Assembly: GCF_011290685.1 (NCBI RefSeq)
Contig: NZ_JAANYN010000015.1
Coordinates: 1-64,000 of the forward strand
DNA from: Cyclobacterium plantarum
Lineage (GTDB): Bacteria > Bacteroidota > Bacteroidia > Cytophagales > Cyclobacteriaceae
Reading direction: 5' to 3'
Length of the DNA stretch: 64,000 bases
A program made the position numbers and the translations under genes. Positions 9,345 to 19,700 of the stretch are shown piece by piece. Within the stretch, counting starts at the first letter, position 1. Each line of letters starts with the position of its first letter. A model generated the notes under the pieces. The model saw nothing but the letters and a program-made list of their open reading frames with translations, was not told the DNA's origin and searched no databases.

Positions 9345-10835
9345 ATGATGGCACAGCACTTATCCATATTGAAAAAATACCTAATGATTTGTTGCTTTCT
9401 TATGCTGAGTATGTGTACTCAAAATAGTAATCAAGCTTCTGAAAAATCAACAAAACCTAATATAATATATATTCTTGCAGATCAACTACGGGCCCAGGCT
9501 GTGGGCTACAGTGGAGACCCAAATGCAGATACCCCAAACCTGGATCGGCTAGCGGCCAGTGCAATTAATTTTAAAAATGCAGTGGCTGTAAGTCCTGTAT
9601 GTACTCCATACCGAGCGGCACTCATGACGGGTCGTTTTCCACTGAGTACAGGAATGTTTATGAATGATTTGTACTTGCCAAGTGAGGAACTTTGCATGGC
9701 TGAAATCTTTAAGGAAGCAGGATATAAAACAGGATACATTGGGAAATGGCATCTGGACGGGCATGGTAGGGAAAGTTTTATTCCTAAAAACCGCCGCCAA
9801 GGGTTTGAGTATTGGAAAGCACTGGAATGTACACACGATTATAACAATTCTTTTTATTATGCGAATGAGGACACTACAAAGCTTAAGTGGGAAGGTTATG
9901 ATGCCTATGCTCAGACCAAAGATGCTCAAGATTACATCCGGACCACTTCTACCGATGAGCAACCATTTCTACTTATGATATCCTATGGTATACCACATTT
10001 TCCGCACCATACAGCGCCTGCTGAATTAAAAGAAAAATATCCTTTAGATTCCATAAAACTCCGTCCTAATGTGCCTGAATGGAGGCAAGATGAAGCTCGA
10101 AAAGAGGCTCAGGGTTATTATGCCCATATCCTGGCACTGGACCTTTGTATAGGTAATTTAATGAAGACGCTTGAGGAGACAGGTCAAGCAGAAAATACAA
10201 TAGTAGTTTTTACAGCAGACCATGGAGAAATGCTGGGTTCACAAGGTGAGCCATCCAAAGAGAAACAGCGTCCCTGGGATGAGTCTATTCGTGTTCCTTT
10301 TCTAATTAGCTATCCAGCTATTTACGGGAAAGAAGGGTATGAGGTCAATGCACCAATTAATACGCCCGATATCCTACCAACTTTGTTATCCATGTCAGGA
10401 GTAGCCATACCCAAATCAATTGAGGGAGAAGACCTTACAGATTTTATCTCAAATAACAACATGGAGGATGATCGGGCTGCTTTGATAATGAGCGTTTATC
10501 CGTTTGCCGGCTACCACGAAGGGATCCCTTATAGAGGCATAAGAACGGCACGCTATACCTATGTACGAAACCAGGACCAACCATGGCTAATGTATGATAA
10601 TTTGAAAGACCCTTATCAGATGGAGAATTTGGTTAACAATTTAAATTACCGGGACATTCAAAGTAAACTTGATGAAACACTCCAGGCCAAACTTAAAGAG
10701 AGGGGTGATATGTTTCTACCCAAAGAACAATATTTAAGCATTTGGGGCTATGAAGTGAACACCGAAAGGGGGCATGAAATTCCCTATAAAAATTATGAGA
10801 CCAAAGTGCAAAGTCCGGGATTCAAAAATAATTAA
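9345..10835 (+). CDS. FGly-dependent sulfatase lipoprotein
   Basis: This 496-residue protein is a type I (family S1) sulfatase. The sulfatase signature C-T-P-Y-R at residues 86-90 supplies the cysteine that a formylglycine-generating enzyme converts to FGly. Metal-binding residues are visible in IIYILADQLR near the N-terminus and in TADHGEMLG later. Other family landmarks are GYKTGYIGKWHL and ALMTGRFPLSTGMF. The N-terminus is hydrophobic and ends in LMLSMC (Cys24), consistent with a lipoprotein. Two adjacent ATG codons exist at 9345 and 9348. It lies 153 bases after susD and should remove sulfate esters from the polysaccharide handled by this locus. The exact linkage cannot be read from the sequence. 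It is not a close copy of the sulfatase at 24971. Confidence 0.93.
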   Translation: MMAQHLSILKKYLMICCFLMLSMCTQNSNQASEKSTKPNIIYILADQLRAQAVGYSGDPNADTPNLDRLAASAINFKNAVAVSPVCTPYRAALMTGRFPLSTGMFMNDLYLPSEELCMAEIFKEAGYKTGYIGKWHLDGHGRESFIPKNRRQGFEYWKALECTHDYNNSFYYANEDTTKLKWEGYDAYAQTKDAQDYIRTTSTDEQPFLLMISYGIPHFPHHTAPAELKEKYPLDSIKLRPNVPEWRQDEARKEAQGYYAHILALDLCIGNLMKTLEETGQAENTIVVFTADHGEMLGSQGEPSKEKQRPWDESIRVPFLISYPAIYGKEGYEVNAPINTPDILPTLLSMSGVAIPKSIEGEDLTDFISNNNMEDDRAALIMSVYPFAGYHEGIPYRGIRTARYTYVRNQDQPWLMYDNLKDPYQMENLVNNLNYRDIQSKLDETLQAKLKERGDMFLPKEQYLSIWGYEVNTERGHEIPYKNYETKVQSPGFKNN

Positions 10836-11058
10836 CTTAGGTTTGATGTATTGATTTACCCATCCTTGGAGCATTTTTTGTTCCTGTTTGTTTAAAAGTT
10901 CAATAAATTTAACAATTGATACCTGTCGTTAGCCTCATTGCCTGACCACATTATTTTCGTGATTCTGCTAAACCTACCATCAGACTAATAGGTTGATCAC
11001 AGTATGGGACCGATACTAATTGGAAATGAAATTTAAAAATAGTTTATTATAATCAGAT

Positions 11059-12471
11059 ATGATAAAAGTCGGACTATTTGGAATTGGACTTGACACCTAC
11101 TGGTCACAATTTGAGGGATTGCTCGACAATCTTAATGGGTACCAGGAACAAATTAAAACTAAAATAATTGGCTTTGGATTGGAAGTGGTAGATGCCGGAA
11201 TGGTAGATACTCCAGAAAAAGCACGCAAAGCGGCTGACTTGCTAAAGAAGGAGGATGTAGAAATTGTTTTTCTGTATGTTTCAACTTATGCTTTGTCGTC
11301 AACCGTATTACCCATAGCGCAAAAAGTAAAGGCACCAATCGTTATTTTAAATCTTCAACCTGTTCCCCAATTAGATTACGAAAAGTTTAATGCCCTTAAT
11401 GACCGTGGAAAAATGACCGGTGTCTGGTTGGAACATTGTCAATCTTGTTCAGTGCCGGAAATTGCAAGTGTGTTTAACCGGTCTGGAATCCAATACGATT
11501 TTGTGACAGGATATTTAAATGATGAACAAGCCTGGTCGGAAATAAAAGTGTGGACGGAGGCGGCATGCGTTGCTGCGAAAATGAGAAACAATCGGCTTGG
11601 AGTTCTTGGGCATTACTACGGTGGAATGTTGGATGTATATACCGACCTGACAAAACAAAGCACTGTATTCGGCACGCACATCGAATTGCTGGAAATGTGT
11701 GAAGTAAAAAAATTCCGGGATGAAGCTTTAGAAGGGGAAGTGCTTTCAAAAATAGAAGAATTTACAAACTCTTTTGAGGTCTCAACTGAGTGTGAGAAAA
11801 GTGAGATTGAAAGGGCAGCGAGAACATCAGTAGCACTAGATAAGTTAGTAGAAACCCACACTCTTGGTGCACTTGCATACTACTATGAAGGCGAATCCGG
11901 AAACGATTACGAAAATATAGTTACATCGGTAATAGCTGGCAATACCCTATTAACCGGGAAAAACATTCCTGTAGCGGGAGAATGTGAGGTAAAAAATGCA
12001 CAGGCCATGAAAATAATGGCTGAATTTGGTGCAGGAGGCTCCTTTTCTGAATTCTACCTGATGGATTTTAAAGATGACGCCATCTATCTGGGTCACGATG
12101 GTCCTGCACATCCCGCCATTGCCGAGGAAAAAGTAAAATTGGTTCCACTGCCCGTTTATCATGGCAAGCCCGGGAAAGGTTTATCCATTCAAATGAACGT
12201 TAAAAACGGACCGGTGACTTTACTCTCTGTGGTGGAAGGAACAGAAGGTTTGTTTTTTTTAACTGCAGAAGGGGAATCAGTTGCGGGGCCTGTATTGCAA
12301 ATCGGAAATACCAATAGCCGCTATAAATTCCCTATTGGTGCTAAAATGTTTATGAATCAATGGTCGAAACGGGGCCCAGCACATCATTGTGCTATTGGAC
12401 TTGGGCATATTGCTGACAAAATTGAAAAATTGGGTCAAATATTGAATATCGACGTGGTAAAAATTTGTTAA
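11059..12471 (+). CDS. L-fucose/L-arabinose isomerase-superfamily protein
   Basis: This 470-residue cytoplasmic protein has no signal peptide and belongs to the L-fucose/L-arabinose isomerase fold group. Typical features are the N-terminal KVGLFGIGLDTYW strand, the VEIVFLYVSTYALSSTVLPI nucleotide-binding-like segment, MRNNRLGVLGHYYGGMLDVYTD, and the C-terminal GECEVKNAQAM and HHCAIGLGH motifs that carry candidate metal-ligand Glu and His residues. Members interconvert aldoses and ketoses with Mn2+; the substrate could be L-fucose, L-rhamnose or L-arabinose. With RhaT nearby, a role in 6-deoxyhexose catabolism is the best inference. It lies 223 bases after the sulfatase in the same direction. 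Confidence 0.83.
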   Translation: MIKVGLFGIGLDTYWSQFEGLLDNLNGYQEQIKTKIIGFGLEVVDAGMVDTPEKARKAADLLKKEDVEIVFLYVSTYALSSTVLPIAQKVKAPIVILNLQPVPQLDYEKFNALNDRGKMTGVWLEHCQSCSVPEIASVFNRSGIQYDFVTGYLNDEQAWSEIKVWTEAACVAAKMRNNRLGVLGHYYGGMLDVYTDLTKQSTVFGTHIELLEMCEVKKFRDEALEGEVLSKIEEFTNSFEVSTECEKSEIERAARTSVALDKLVETHTLGALAYYYEGESGNDYENIVTSVIAGNTLLTGKNIPVAGECEVKNAQAMKIMAEFGAGGSFSEFYLMDFKDDAIYLGHDGPAHPAIAEEKVKLVPLPVYHGKPGKGLSIQMNVKNGPVTLLSVVEGTEGLFFLTAEGESVAGPVLQIGNTNSRYKFPIGAKMFMNQWSKRGPAHHCAIGLGHIADKIEKLGQILNIDVVKIC

Positions 12472-12573
12472 TTATTACAGCAAAGTTTTGAATACTAGGA
12501 AAAAAAATCAGAATAAATGTGGAAAAATAGTAAAGGTTTCCGGACACATTAAAGTAAAATTTACTGGCGTATT

Positions 12574-12936
12574 TTGAAGTCATTTATTAATATTAAAAAT
12601 TTGCTCACGAAATATTTGCAATTTGGAATCATAAAAGATGTAGGTATTACCGAGGTAAAAATAAATGGACAAGACAAAGGCATCGTCTGGACATCGCCAT
12701 TTCTGGTAGAAATTAGCGATGCACAACAAAAAGGCGACAATATCCTTGAAATTAAAGTGGTGAATTCATGGTACAATCGTGTAGCAGGTGACCAGATTTT
12801 ACCCAATAAAAAGAAATTCACCTCCACCAACATCGATTTGAAACATGATTATAGAGGCAGACCGATTGACGAAATACCATTGGAACCATCAGGTTTATTG
12901 GGGCCGGTTACTATTTTAGAGGCAGAAGTATTCTAG
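12574..12936 (+). pseudogene. C-terminal remnant of a GH106-like alpha-L-rhamnosidase
   Basis: This 120-codon frame has a weak TTG start and no signal or catalytic domain. From about codon 22 it matches the C-terminal jelly-roll (galactose-binding-like) domain of large GH2/GH106-type hydrolases: VGITEVKINGQDKGIVWTSP, then NILEIKVVNSWYNRVAGD, ending in LEPSGLLGPVTI. Intact GH106-type enzymes are around 1000 residues, so roughly 90 percent is missing. I read it as the surviving 3' end of a rhamnosidase gene deleted between the isomerase-like gene and rhaT. The retained tail keeps its frame and stop. GH2-type enzymes have a related domain, so the exact family is an inference. Confidence 0.7.
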
Positions 12937-13063
12937 TGTCAATGCAAGCCTAAACCTATGTAAATAGTATGTCTTTGAGCTATTTCAGCCGTACAAAAAG
13001 CCTCAGATCACCCAGGCTATGCTTGTTTTTTGTACCTTAACCAAATTCAAAATTCACTAATCA

Positions 13064-14170
13064 ATGCAAGCAATTTTTGGAATAATTTTCCACTCAATAG
13101 GTGGATTTTCCGCAGGTAGTTTTTACATGCCATTTGATAAAGTAAAAGGTTGGGCTTGGGAAAGTTACTGGATCGTAGGAGGTCTTTTTTCATGGATAAT
13201 AGTGCCTCCTCTGGCGGCTTGGCTTACAGTTCCTGATTTTATGGAAATTATCAGTAGTTCTTCAATGAGTATTATTTATCTTACTTTTTTCATGGGTGTT
13301 TTGTGGGGCATTGGAGGATTAACTTACGGCCTGGGAATAAGGTACCTGGGCATGTCTTTGGGTAGTTCCGTCGTTTTGGGTTTTACAGCAGCTTTTGGGG
13401 CCTTGGTTCCATCAATATATTACAATTTATACCCTGCTGTTGGGAAAGTTTCATTTACTGATATGATAAACAGTACCGGAGGCCGTTTGGTATTATTAGG
13501 TGTCCTTCTTTGCCTGACAGGTATTGCTGTCTCGGGAAAGGCTGGTATGATGAAAGAACGGGAACTATCGGAAGAACAGAAAAGAAAAAGTATAAAGGAT
13601 TTTAGCCTGGTGAAAGGATTGATAATTGCCATTATTTCCGGTATTCTCAGTGCATTTTTCAACTATGGAATTGAGGCTGGAAAACCTTTGGCAAATGCCG
13701 CTGTGGCGGCAGGGTTTAACCCGCTTTATCAAAACAATGTTAGTTTTGTAGTAATTTTGTGGGGAGGTTTTGCCACCAACTTTATTTGGACAACATTTTT
13801 GAGCTTAAAAAACCGTACACATAAAGATTTTTTGAATAAAACAACTTCCTTATTTAATAATTATATGTTTGCAGCAATTGCGGGAACTATCTGGTTTTTA
13901 CAGTTCTTTTTTTACGGAATGGGCGAAAGTAAACTAGGTAATGGTGCAAGTTCATGGATACTCCATATGTCAACCATAATCTTAACTGCTAATTTTTGGG
14001 GCTTTTACCGAAAAGAGTGGAAAGAAACTTCAGCAAAAACCAAGTGGACCATAGCATCAGGAATTGTTATCATTATTTTGTCGGTATTCATAGTAGGGAT
14101 TGGAAATTTTAAAGAAACATTACCTTTGGTCCATTCCTTTACAGGAAACCAATTTCAATGGTGCCATTGA
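13064..14170 (+). CDS. rhaT: L-rhamnose/proton symporter RhaT with a chimeric C-terminus
   Basis: This 368-residue inner-membrane protein has about ten hydrophobic helices and strong RhaT features: FHSIGGFSAGSFYMPF near the N-terminus, GVLWGIGGLTYGLGIRYLGM, GSSVVLGFTAAFGALVP, AFFNYGIEAGKP and FFYGMGESKLG. RhaT imports L-rhamnose with a proton. Members I know end near residue 345-355. Here residues ~352-368 (from TLPLVHSF to WCH) are translated out of frame from DNA homologous to the 3' end of the susD gene at 20075-21526, so a recombination junction near 14117 replaced the native end. The transporter core is complete and may still work. It lies 127 bases after the rhamnosidase remnant. Confidence 0.9.
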   Translation: MQAIFGIIFHSIGGFSAGSFYMPFDKVKGWAWESYWIVGGLFSWIIVPPLAAWLTVPDFMEIISSSSMSIIYLTFFMGVLWGIGGLTYGLGIRYLGMSLGSSVVLGFTAAFGALVPSIYYNLYPAVGKVSFTDMINSTGGRLVLLGVLLCLTGIAVSGKAGMMKERELSEEQKRKSIKDFSLVKGLIIAIISGILSAFFNYGIEAGKPLANAAVAAGFNPLYQNNVSFVVILWGGFATNFIWTTFLSLKNRTHKDFLNKTTSLFNNYMFAAIAGTIWFLQFFFYGMGESKLGNGASSWILHMSTIILTANFWGFYRKEWKETSAKTKWTIASGIVIIILSVFIVGIGNFKETLPLVHSFTGNQFQWCH

Positions 14171-14201
14171 TTCGGCAACAGACCAAAACCCCAGTTATTG
14201 A
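14118..14201 (+). pseudogene. SusD C-terminal tail fragment
   Basis: In the frame shifted by one from rhaT, these bases encode HYLWSIPLQETNFNGAIDSA and then a DQNPSY end with a TGA stop. This nearly matches the last residues of the SusD protein encoded at 20075-21526 (differences include Pro to Ser and Gly to Ser). Only the tail is present; upstream lies rhaT sequence. It is therefore the 3' stub of a second copy of that susD gene, or of a close relative. Confidence 0.88.
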
Positions 14202-14209
14202 TAATTGTA

Positions 14210-14244
14210 GCAGACCTTCCAGGTTTTTGAAGCTTGAAGGTCTG
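14210..14244 (+). terminator. Hairpin in the susD-FAD oxidoreductase spacer, copy A
   Basis: The arms GCAGACCTTC and GAAGGTCTGC pair over 10 base pairs across a 15-base loop. The matching spacer in copy B (21540-21566) also forms a strong hairpin from partly different bases, so structure is kept while sequence changes. There is no long T tract right after it, so it could be an intercistronic mRNA-stability or attenuation element rather than a full terminator. Confidence 0.6.
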
Positions 14245-14266
14245 CGTTATACAAACCCAAGATAAG

Positions 14267-14593
14267 ATGAAACGAAGAGAAATGATCGCCAGAATTGGGG
14301 CGATATCAGTAGGACTGACCGCCCCGCAGCTTACAAAAGGGGAAATGCTGGCAGCACCATATACCATCAAAAAGCAAAACATTGAAACCGAAATTTTGAT
14401 TGTCGGAGGGGGAACTGCCGGCGTTGTGGCAGCCATACAAGCCAGAAGAGCAGGAGCCAAAACCACCCTGATAGAAAGTGGTAGCCAATTGGGAGGGACG
14501 ACTAGCACCGGAGGGGTGTCCTTCCCCGGGATATTCCATGCCTGGGGGAGGCAGATTATCGGAGGAATAGGATGGGAGCTGGTACATCCTTGA
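14267..14593 (+). pseudogene. Truncated FAD-dependent oxidoreductase (N-terminal copy)
   Basis: This 108-codon frame is the N-terminal quarter of the oxidoreductase encoded intact at 21590-22969. It starts MKRREMIARIGAISVGLTAP, keeps the dinucleotide-binding motif VGGGTAGVVAAIQARRAGAK and GGTTSTGGVSFPGIFHAWG, then leaves homology at GWELV and stops two residues later. I chose the ATG at 14267 by alignment with the intact copy; an upstream in-frame TTG at 14234 lies inside the hairpin. No substrate domain remains, so it cannot be a functional enzyme. The stub is still open with no internal stop. Confidence 0.9.
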
Positions 14594-14775
14594 AATAACC
14601 AACCATTTTAAAAGTGCATCATTGATTGTATGGGGTCTTTTTCTATGGAGTTGCGGGGACAAAAATGGGGTATATTATTTTTTCTATTTTCATCCAGCTG
14701 TTTTCAAGTTTTTTTTAATTAAAAAATTATGTATTATTAACCGGAGAATCCAAAAACATTTAACCCACATATAGC

Positions 14776-15450
14776 ATGACTTTTCAAAAAATAAGGACAT
14801 CACCCTACCATGCTAAGGGGAGTGAAAAAAATGATCCTTTTAGAAAAGCAGCATATAAAAAGGAAGATCAGGCATTGTGGAATTCCTTTAAGGCTGGAGA
14901 GGAAGCGGCATTTATCCACATTTACAGTGCCTATGCCAATATCCTGTACAATTACGGGTGTCAGTTCACCTCTGATCATGAGATAGTAAAAGATTGCCTC
15001 CAGGATTTTTTTGTTTATTTGAGGGAAAAAAGGTCCGGACTGGGAAATACTTCTTCCATCAAGTTTTATCTGATGAAATCCTTTAAAAGAAGAGTGATTC
15101 ATGATCTGGAAAAAATCAAACAGGAAAATAGAAATAATGAAAATTTCAACTATTTTCAATTCCCTGTTGAGTTGTCCCATGAGGCGATATATATCCAGAA
15201 CCAAATGGAAGAGGATCAGCTTTTGAACCTGGAGCAGGCCCTTAAATCTTTGGAAAGTAAGGAAAGGGAAGCCATATATTATTTTTATTATGAAGGGTTT
15301 TCCTATGAACAAATAGCTGATATTTTCGATTTTTCACACACTTCATCCGCAAGAAGATTAATCTATAAAGGCTTGGCCAATATTAGAAAAATCATGATGT
15401 CTTTTATTGTCGGCCAAATGATAATCCTTTATTTTAATTCCTCCAATTAA
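14776..15450 (+). CDS. ECF-type RNA polymerase sigma factor (module 2)
   Basis: This 224-residue protein is an ECF sigma factor. Region 2 covers roughly residues 45-110, with DHEIVKDCLQDFFVYLREKR matching the conserved helix. Region 4 lies around 150-205 (LESKEREAIYYFYYEGFSYE, then QIADIFDFSHTSSARRLI). It opens a second sigma - FecR - SusC - SusD set and is 182 bases downstream of the truncated oxidoreductase. It is clearly diverged from the module 1 sigma, so the modules are not a recent duplication of each other. By family knowledge it should be released from the FecR protein at 15528 when the SusC receptor at 16714 senses its glycan. Confidence 0.93.
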   Translation: MTFQKIRTSPYHAKGSEKNDPFRKAAYKKEDQALWNSFKAGEEAAFIHIYSAYANILYNYGCQFTSDHEIVKDCLQDFFVYLREKRSGLGNTSSIKFYLMKSFKRRVIHDLEKIKQENRNNENFNYFQFPVELSHEAIYIQNQMEEDQLLNLEQALKSLESKEREAIYYFYYEGFSYEQIADIFDFSHTSSARRLIYKGLANIRKIMMSFIVGQMIILYFNSSN

Positions 15451-15527
15451 AAAAAATCATTTTTTTTTTTTAAAAGCCGGTATCATTTCCCGTTTCTTCC
15501 CCTTATACTATTAAACAAGCTACTACT

Positions 15528-16580
15528 GTGAAGGAAGAAAAACCGGATATTTTCAGTTTTTTAATTTCCAATAAGGATTTCAGGGATTGGGTATTAAAAC
15601 CCAATGAAGAAAATGCTTATTTCTGGGAGAAATGGATGGAGGAAAACCTGGTGCATTTAAAGGAAGTATATAAGGCAAGGGAATTTATAGAAAGACTGGA
15701 TTTTAAACAGGAAAGCCTTTCTGAAGAGGAGCTGAATTTGCTTTTGGGTAAAATTATTGCCAGGGAGCCTATCCATTCCAACTCCTTTCCACCACAAAGG
15801 GGATATTTTCCCATTTGGCAAAAACAATGGTTCCGTATTGCTGCCATTTTGGTATTGATGGTTTTATCTTCTGTCCTTATGGAAGAAATTTTCAGAAATC
15901 AGATTATCCCTGCTGAGAGTGTAGGGATCGAATGGAAAGAATTTCACAATCCAAGAGGAAAAAAATCAAAGATCACCCTACCGGATGGCACTTTGGTTCA
16001 TTTGAACCATGAAAGTACGCTCAGGTTTCCCAAGAAATTTTTGGGTACATCCAGGAGTGTGGAATTGACGGGTGAGGCTTTTTTTGAAGTGGTACCCAAT
16101 GATACCTTGCCTTTTATTGTACAAGCTGGCGGGCTGAAAGCAGAAGTGTTGGGTACTTCTTTCAATATTCAATCCTTTGATTATAACCCTTCTTCATCCA
16201 TATCCCTGGTTACCGGAAAAGTAAGGGTGAGTTTTCAAGAGCATCAGGATCTCGATAATGAAATATTAATACCAGGGGAACAGCTTAATTTTGACAAGCA
16301 TCAAAAGAAAGCCTTTAGGTCAAAATTTGATAGGGAGGCCGTTACTGCCTGGAAAGACGGTATTTTGATATTCAGGGATTCGGGATTCGAAAACTTCATC
16401 AAACAATTGGAGCGATGGTATGGGGTGGATTTCCAGGTATATGGAAACACAAAGCAGAAATGGAAAGTAAACGGCCGCTATCAGGACCAGAAATTAGATG
16501 ATATCCTGATCGGATTGAAGTTTGTCTATGATATCGACTACAAAATACAAGGTAAAAACGTAATCCTAAAAGTTAATTAG
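15528..16580 (+). CDS. FecR-family anti-sigma factor (module 2)
   Basis: This 350-residue FecR protein starts with GTG (VKEEKPDIFSF); no ATG lies nearby that keeps the conserved N-terminus. The N-terminal NKDFRDWVLKPNEENAYFWE region matches the sigma-binding part of module 1's FecR. A membrane helix lies at ~103-120 (IAAILVLMVLSSVLM), the FecR domain at ~130-240 (LPDGTLVHLNHESTLRFP, LTGEAFFEV) and a C-terminal DUF4974-type domain at ~285-350 (FENFIKQLERWYGVDF). It lies between the module 2 sigma factor (77 bases upstream) and SusC (133 bases downstream). A T-rich tract (about 15460-15470) sits in the upstream spacer. Confidence 0.92.
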   Translation: MKEEKPDIFSFLISNKDFRDWVLKPNEENAYFWEKWMEENLVHLKEVYKAREFIERLDFKQESLSEEELNLLLGKIIAREPIHSNSFPPQRGYFPIWQKQWFRIAAILVLMVLSSVLMEEIFRNQIIPAESVGIEWKEFHNPRGKKSKITLPDGTLVHLNHESTLRFPKKFLGTSRSVELTGEAFFEVVPNDTLPFIVQAGGLKAEVLGTSFNIQSFDYNPSSSISLVTGKVRVSFQEHQDLDNEILIPGEQLNFDKHQKKAFRSKFDREAVTAWKDGILIFRDSGFENFIKQLERWYGVDFQVYGNTKQKWKVNGRYQDQKLDDILIGLKFVYDIDYKIQGKNVILKVN

Positions 16581-16713
16581 CATGAGGAAAATATCAATTG
16601 GAAGGTCAAATCATCAAAATATAAAATTGTAAACCTGTTTCTCCTACTGGACCGTCCGGAATTCAGTGAATTGCTTCAATTAACAATCTATTAATATCTT
16701 TAAACCCATAATT

Positions 16714-19700
16714 ATGGAAAAATTCTTACAGTTCCTACGCACCAAAATAGGGAAACCCTTATTTGGTATGATCACGCTCCTCCTCTTGACGAGCGTTGGA
16801 TTCTCTCAGGTTAATCTTGCATCCGTTGGTGAATTTACCTTTTCCAGGACACAGTATCAGTTGGATGAACCTATCGATATTGAACTGGTAAATGCCAATA
16901 TCCGGGAAGTATTATATGTAATAGAAAGAAAATCAGGCTTTAAGTTGGTATATGACAAGTCCATCCTAAGCAATAAGGCTTCATTTACCATGGAAGCGCA
17001 GAAAATTTCTTTATATGAATTTCTACAGAGAATTTCTTCCCAATCGGCATTGAGGTTTAAGCAGGTAAACAACAACCTCAATGTGACAATGGTAGAGAGA
17101 GCAGAGGAAATACCAAAGTCACAGGACGATATTACCGTGACGGGATCAGTGGTAGATGAAAATGGTAATCCCCTTCCGGGTGCTACGATTACAGTGGAAA
17201 ACACCTCGATAGGCACAGTTTCGGACATAGATGGTAATTTCTCTATAGAGGTCGATGAAGGAGTTGTTTTGGTAGTGTCTTTTATTGGATACCAGACCAA
17301 AAGGATAACAGTTACCAATCAATCCCGCATTGATATTCAGATGGAGCTGGACGAATCCGCCCTTGAAGAGGTGGTAGTAGTAGGCTATGGTACGGTAAAA
17401 AAGAGTGATTTGACCGGAGCCGTTTCTCAGGTGAAATCAGAAGAAATCAATGCTTTTCCAACTTCCAATGTGATGCAAGCCCTTTCCGGAAGGGCTGCTG
17501 GGGTTCAGGTGATCCAGAATACCGGAGCTCCGGGAGGTGGAATTAGTGTTCGTATTAGAGGTACCAATTCCATTCAGGGAGGAAATGAGCCTTTATATGT
17601 TATTGATGGCTTTCCATTTTCTGGAAACCCTACAAATTTGAATAATTTTGATATTGAAAGTATTGAGGTACTTAAAGATGCCTCGGCTACTGCCATATAT
17701 GGTTCCAGAGGTGCCAATGGAGTTGTTTTAATAACCACTAAAGGAGGTAAAGAAGGTACAACCAAGGTAGATTTTGAATCAAGCTACAGCATCCAATCAC
17801 TGCGCAAAAGGCTGAATCTTATGAATGGCCGTGAATATGCGGAGCTACAAAATATGCAGGCATCCAATGATAACATCCCACCCTATTTCACACAGGAGGA
17901 GCTGGCTGATTTCGGAGAAGGATATGATTGGCAAGATTTGGTGTTTCAAAACGCTCCTATCCTCAATACATCATTAAATATAAGTGGAGGGAATAGTAAA
18001 ACGCAATATGCTATTTCAGGGAGCTACTTTGGACAGGAAGGGATAATCAAAGGAAGCGATTATAACCGATACTCCATTCGGACCAACATAACACATAAAA
18101 TTAGTGAAAAGATCAAAATCGATTTTAACAACACCCTAACCCACTTGAAAACGGAAAGGAGAGATAGTGGTGGAGGACATCGAGGTACTTCTATGATCGG
18201 TTCTTCCATAATGGCGGCACCAATATCCCAACCCTATAACGAGGATGGTTCTTATAATGTATTGGCAAATGAGTTTCCTTTTGTAGCTCCTGATATCATT
18301 AACCCTTTAAATTTCATTAATGAACAGCACAATGAAATCAAGGCCAATGTAGTTTTATCTAATCTGGCCTTTGTATACCAGCCTACAAAGGAACTGACCT
18401 TAAGGATATCAGGAGGTATTGAAAATAGGGATGATAGAGAAGATAGCTACACAACCAGAAATTTTTTCAATTCTCCGGGGAGGGCAAGCGTAAATACTGG
18501 GCAGTTTAGAAGCCTATTGAGTGAAAATACCCTAAGTTACAACAAGACAATTGCTGATAGGCACCAGATAAATTCAGTGATTGGATTTACCTTCCAAGAC
18601 TTTCTAAATACTTCTTTGGGTGCGAGTGGTGTTGGTTTTTTAAGTGATGCATTTGAGACCTACAGTCTCGGATCTGCAGAAACACCTGGAATTCCAGGTA
18701 GTGGGTACTCCTATTCGGCATTGCTTTCCTATTTGGGGAGAGTTAATTACACCTATGATAATAAATACCTTTTCACTGTGAGCTTCAGATCGGATGGTTC
18801 TTCCAGGTATAGTCCAGGGAATAAATGGGGTTACTTCCCTTCAGGAGCTGTGGCGTGGAGAATTTCGGAAGAAGATTTCATCTCCACCTCCTCCGTCCTA
18901 TCTGACCTGAAGCTTAGAGCAAGCTGGGGGATGACAGGTAGCCAGGCAATCAGTCCCTATGCAACGCTCAATCAGTTGAGTCCTGGCCGAACCATATTTG
19001 GCAACCAGCTTTACAATACCTTCGCCCCAAGTACGGTGCTTCCCGGTGACTTGAAATGGGAAACTACAGAGCAATTGGATATCGGTTTGGATGTGGGTTT
19101 GTTGGACGATAGAATCATTTTTAATGCGGATTATTACATCAAAAACACAAGAGATTTGTTGAATACAGTTCGATTACCAAGCTCTATGGGTTTTACTACT
19201 ACCGTGCAGAATGTTGGCCAGGTGCAGAATAAAGGCGTAGAGTTTGGTGTAGATGCCAAGGTCCTGACAGGTCAGTTTAAGTGGGACCTTTATGGTAATA
19301 TTGCTTTCAACAGAAATAGGGTCATCAGTTTACACAATGGAGAAGATATTTTAGGAGCATTTGTGAATGTACTGGTGGTGGGCGATAACTTGACCATTTT
19401 AAGGGAAGGCAGACCAATTGGGCAATTTTATGGATACGTAGAAGATGGTTACAATGAGAATGGTCAAATCAAATTCGTTGATTTAAATAATGATGGTAAT
19501 ATTAACGATAATGATAAAACCTATATTGGTGACCCCAACCCTCGATTCATATATGGGTTGAATTCAAGCATGACTTATAATAATTTTGAATTTCGTTTTT
19601 TCATCCAGGGAACACATGGAAATGATATATTCAATGTTAGTTCCATTCCAAGTACGCTTGATTTTGGCCAGGGATTAAATATGCCAAGAGAAGTTTTTTA

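Larger units (their letters stand above)
14117..14583. repeat. Imperfect direct repeat, copy A (partner 21442-21906)
   Basis: About 467 bases closely match 21442-21906 in the same orientation. The shared block contains the last ~28 codons of a SusD gene, a hairpin spacer and the first ~106 codons of the FAD oxidoreductase. In the oxidoreductase part I counted about 31 mismatches in 317 positions (roughly 90 percent identity). Homology starts at ACATTACCTTTGG and ends at GGGAGCTGGT, with unrelated sequence outside both ends. The 7.3 kb between the two copies hold the complete second sigma/FecR/SusC/SusD module. Confidence 0.93.

Noticed and set aside
12561-12833. A minus-strand frame over the rhamnosidase remnant
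   Set aside because: The plus strand carries clear domain similarity and the minus frame has none.
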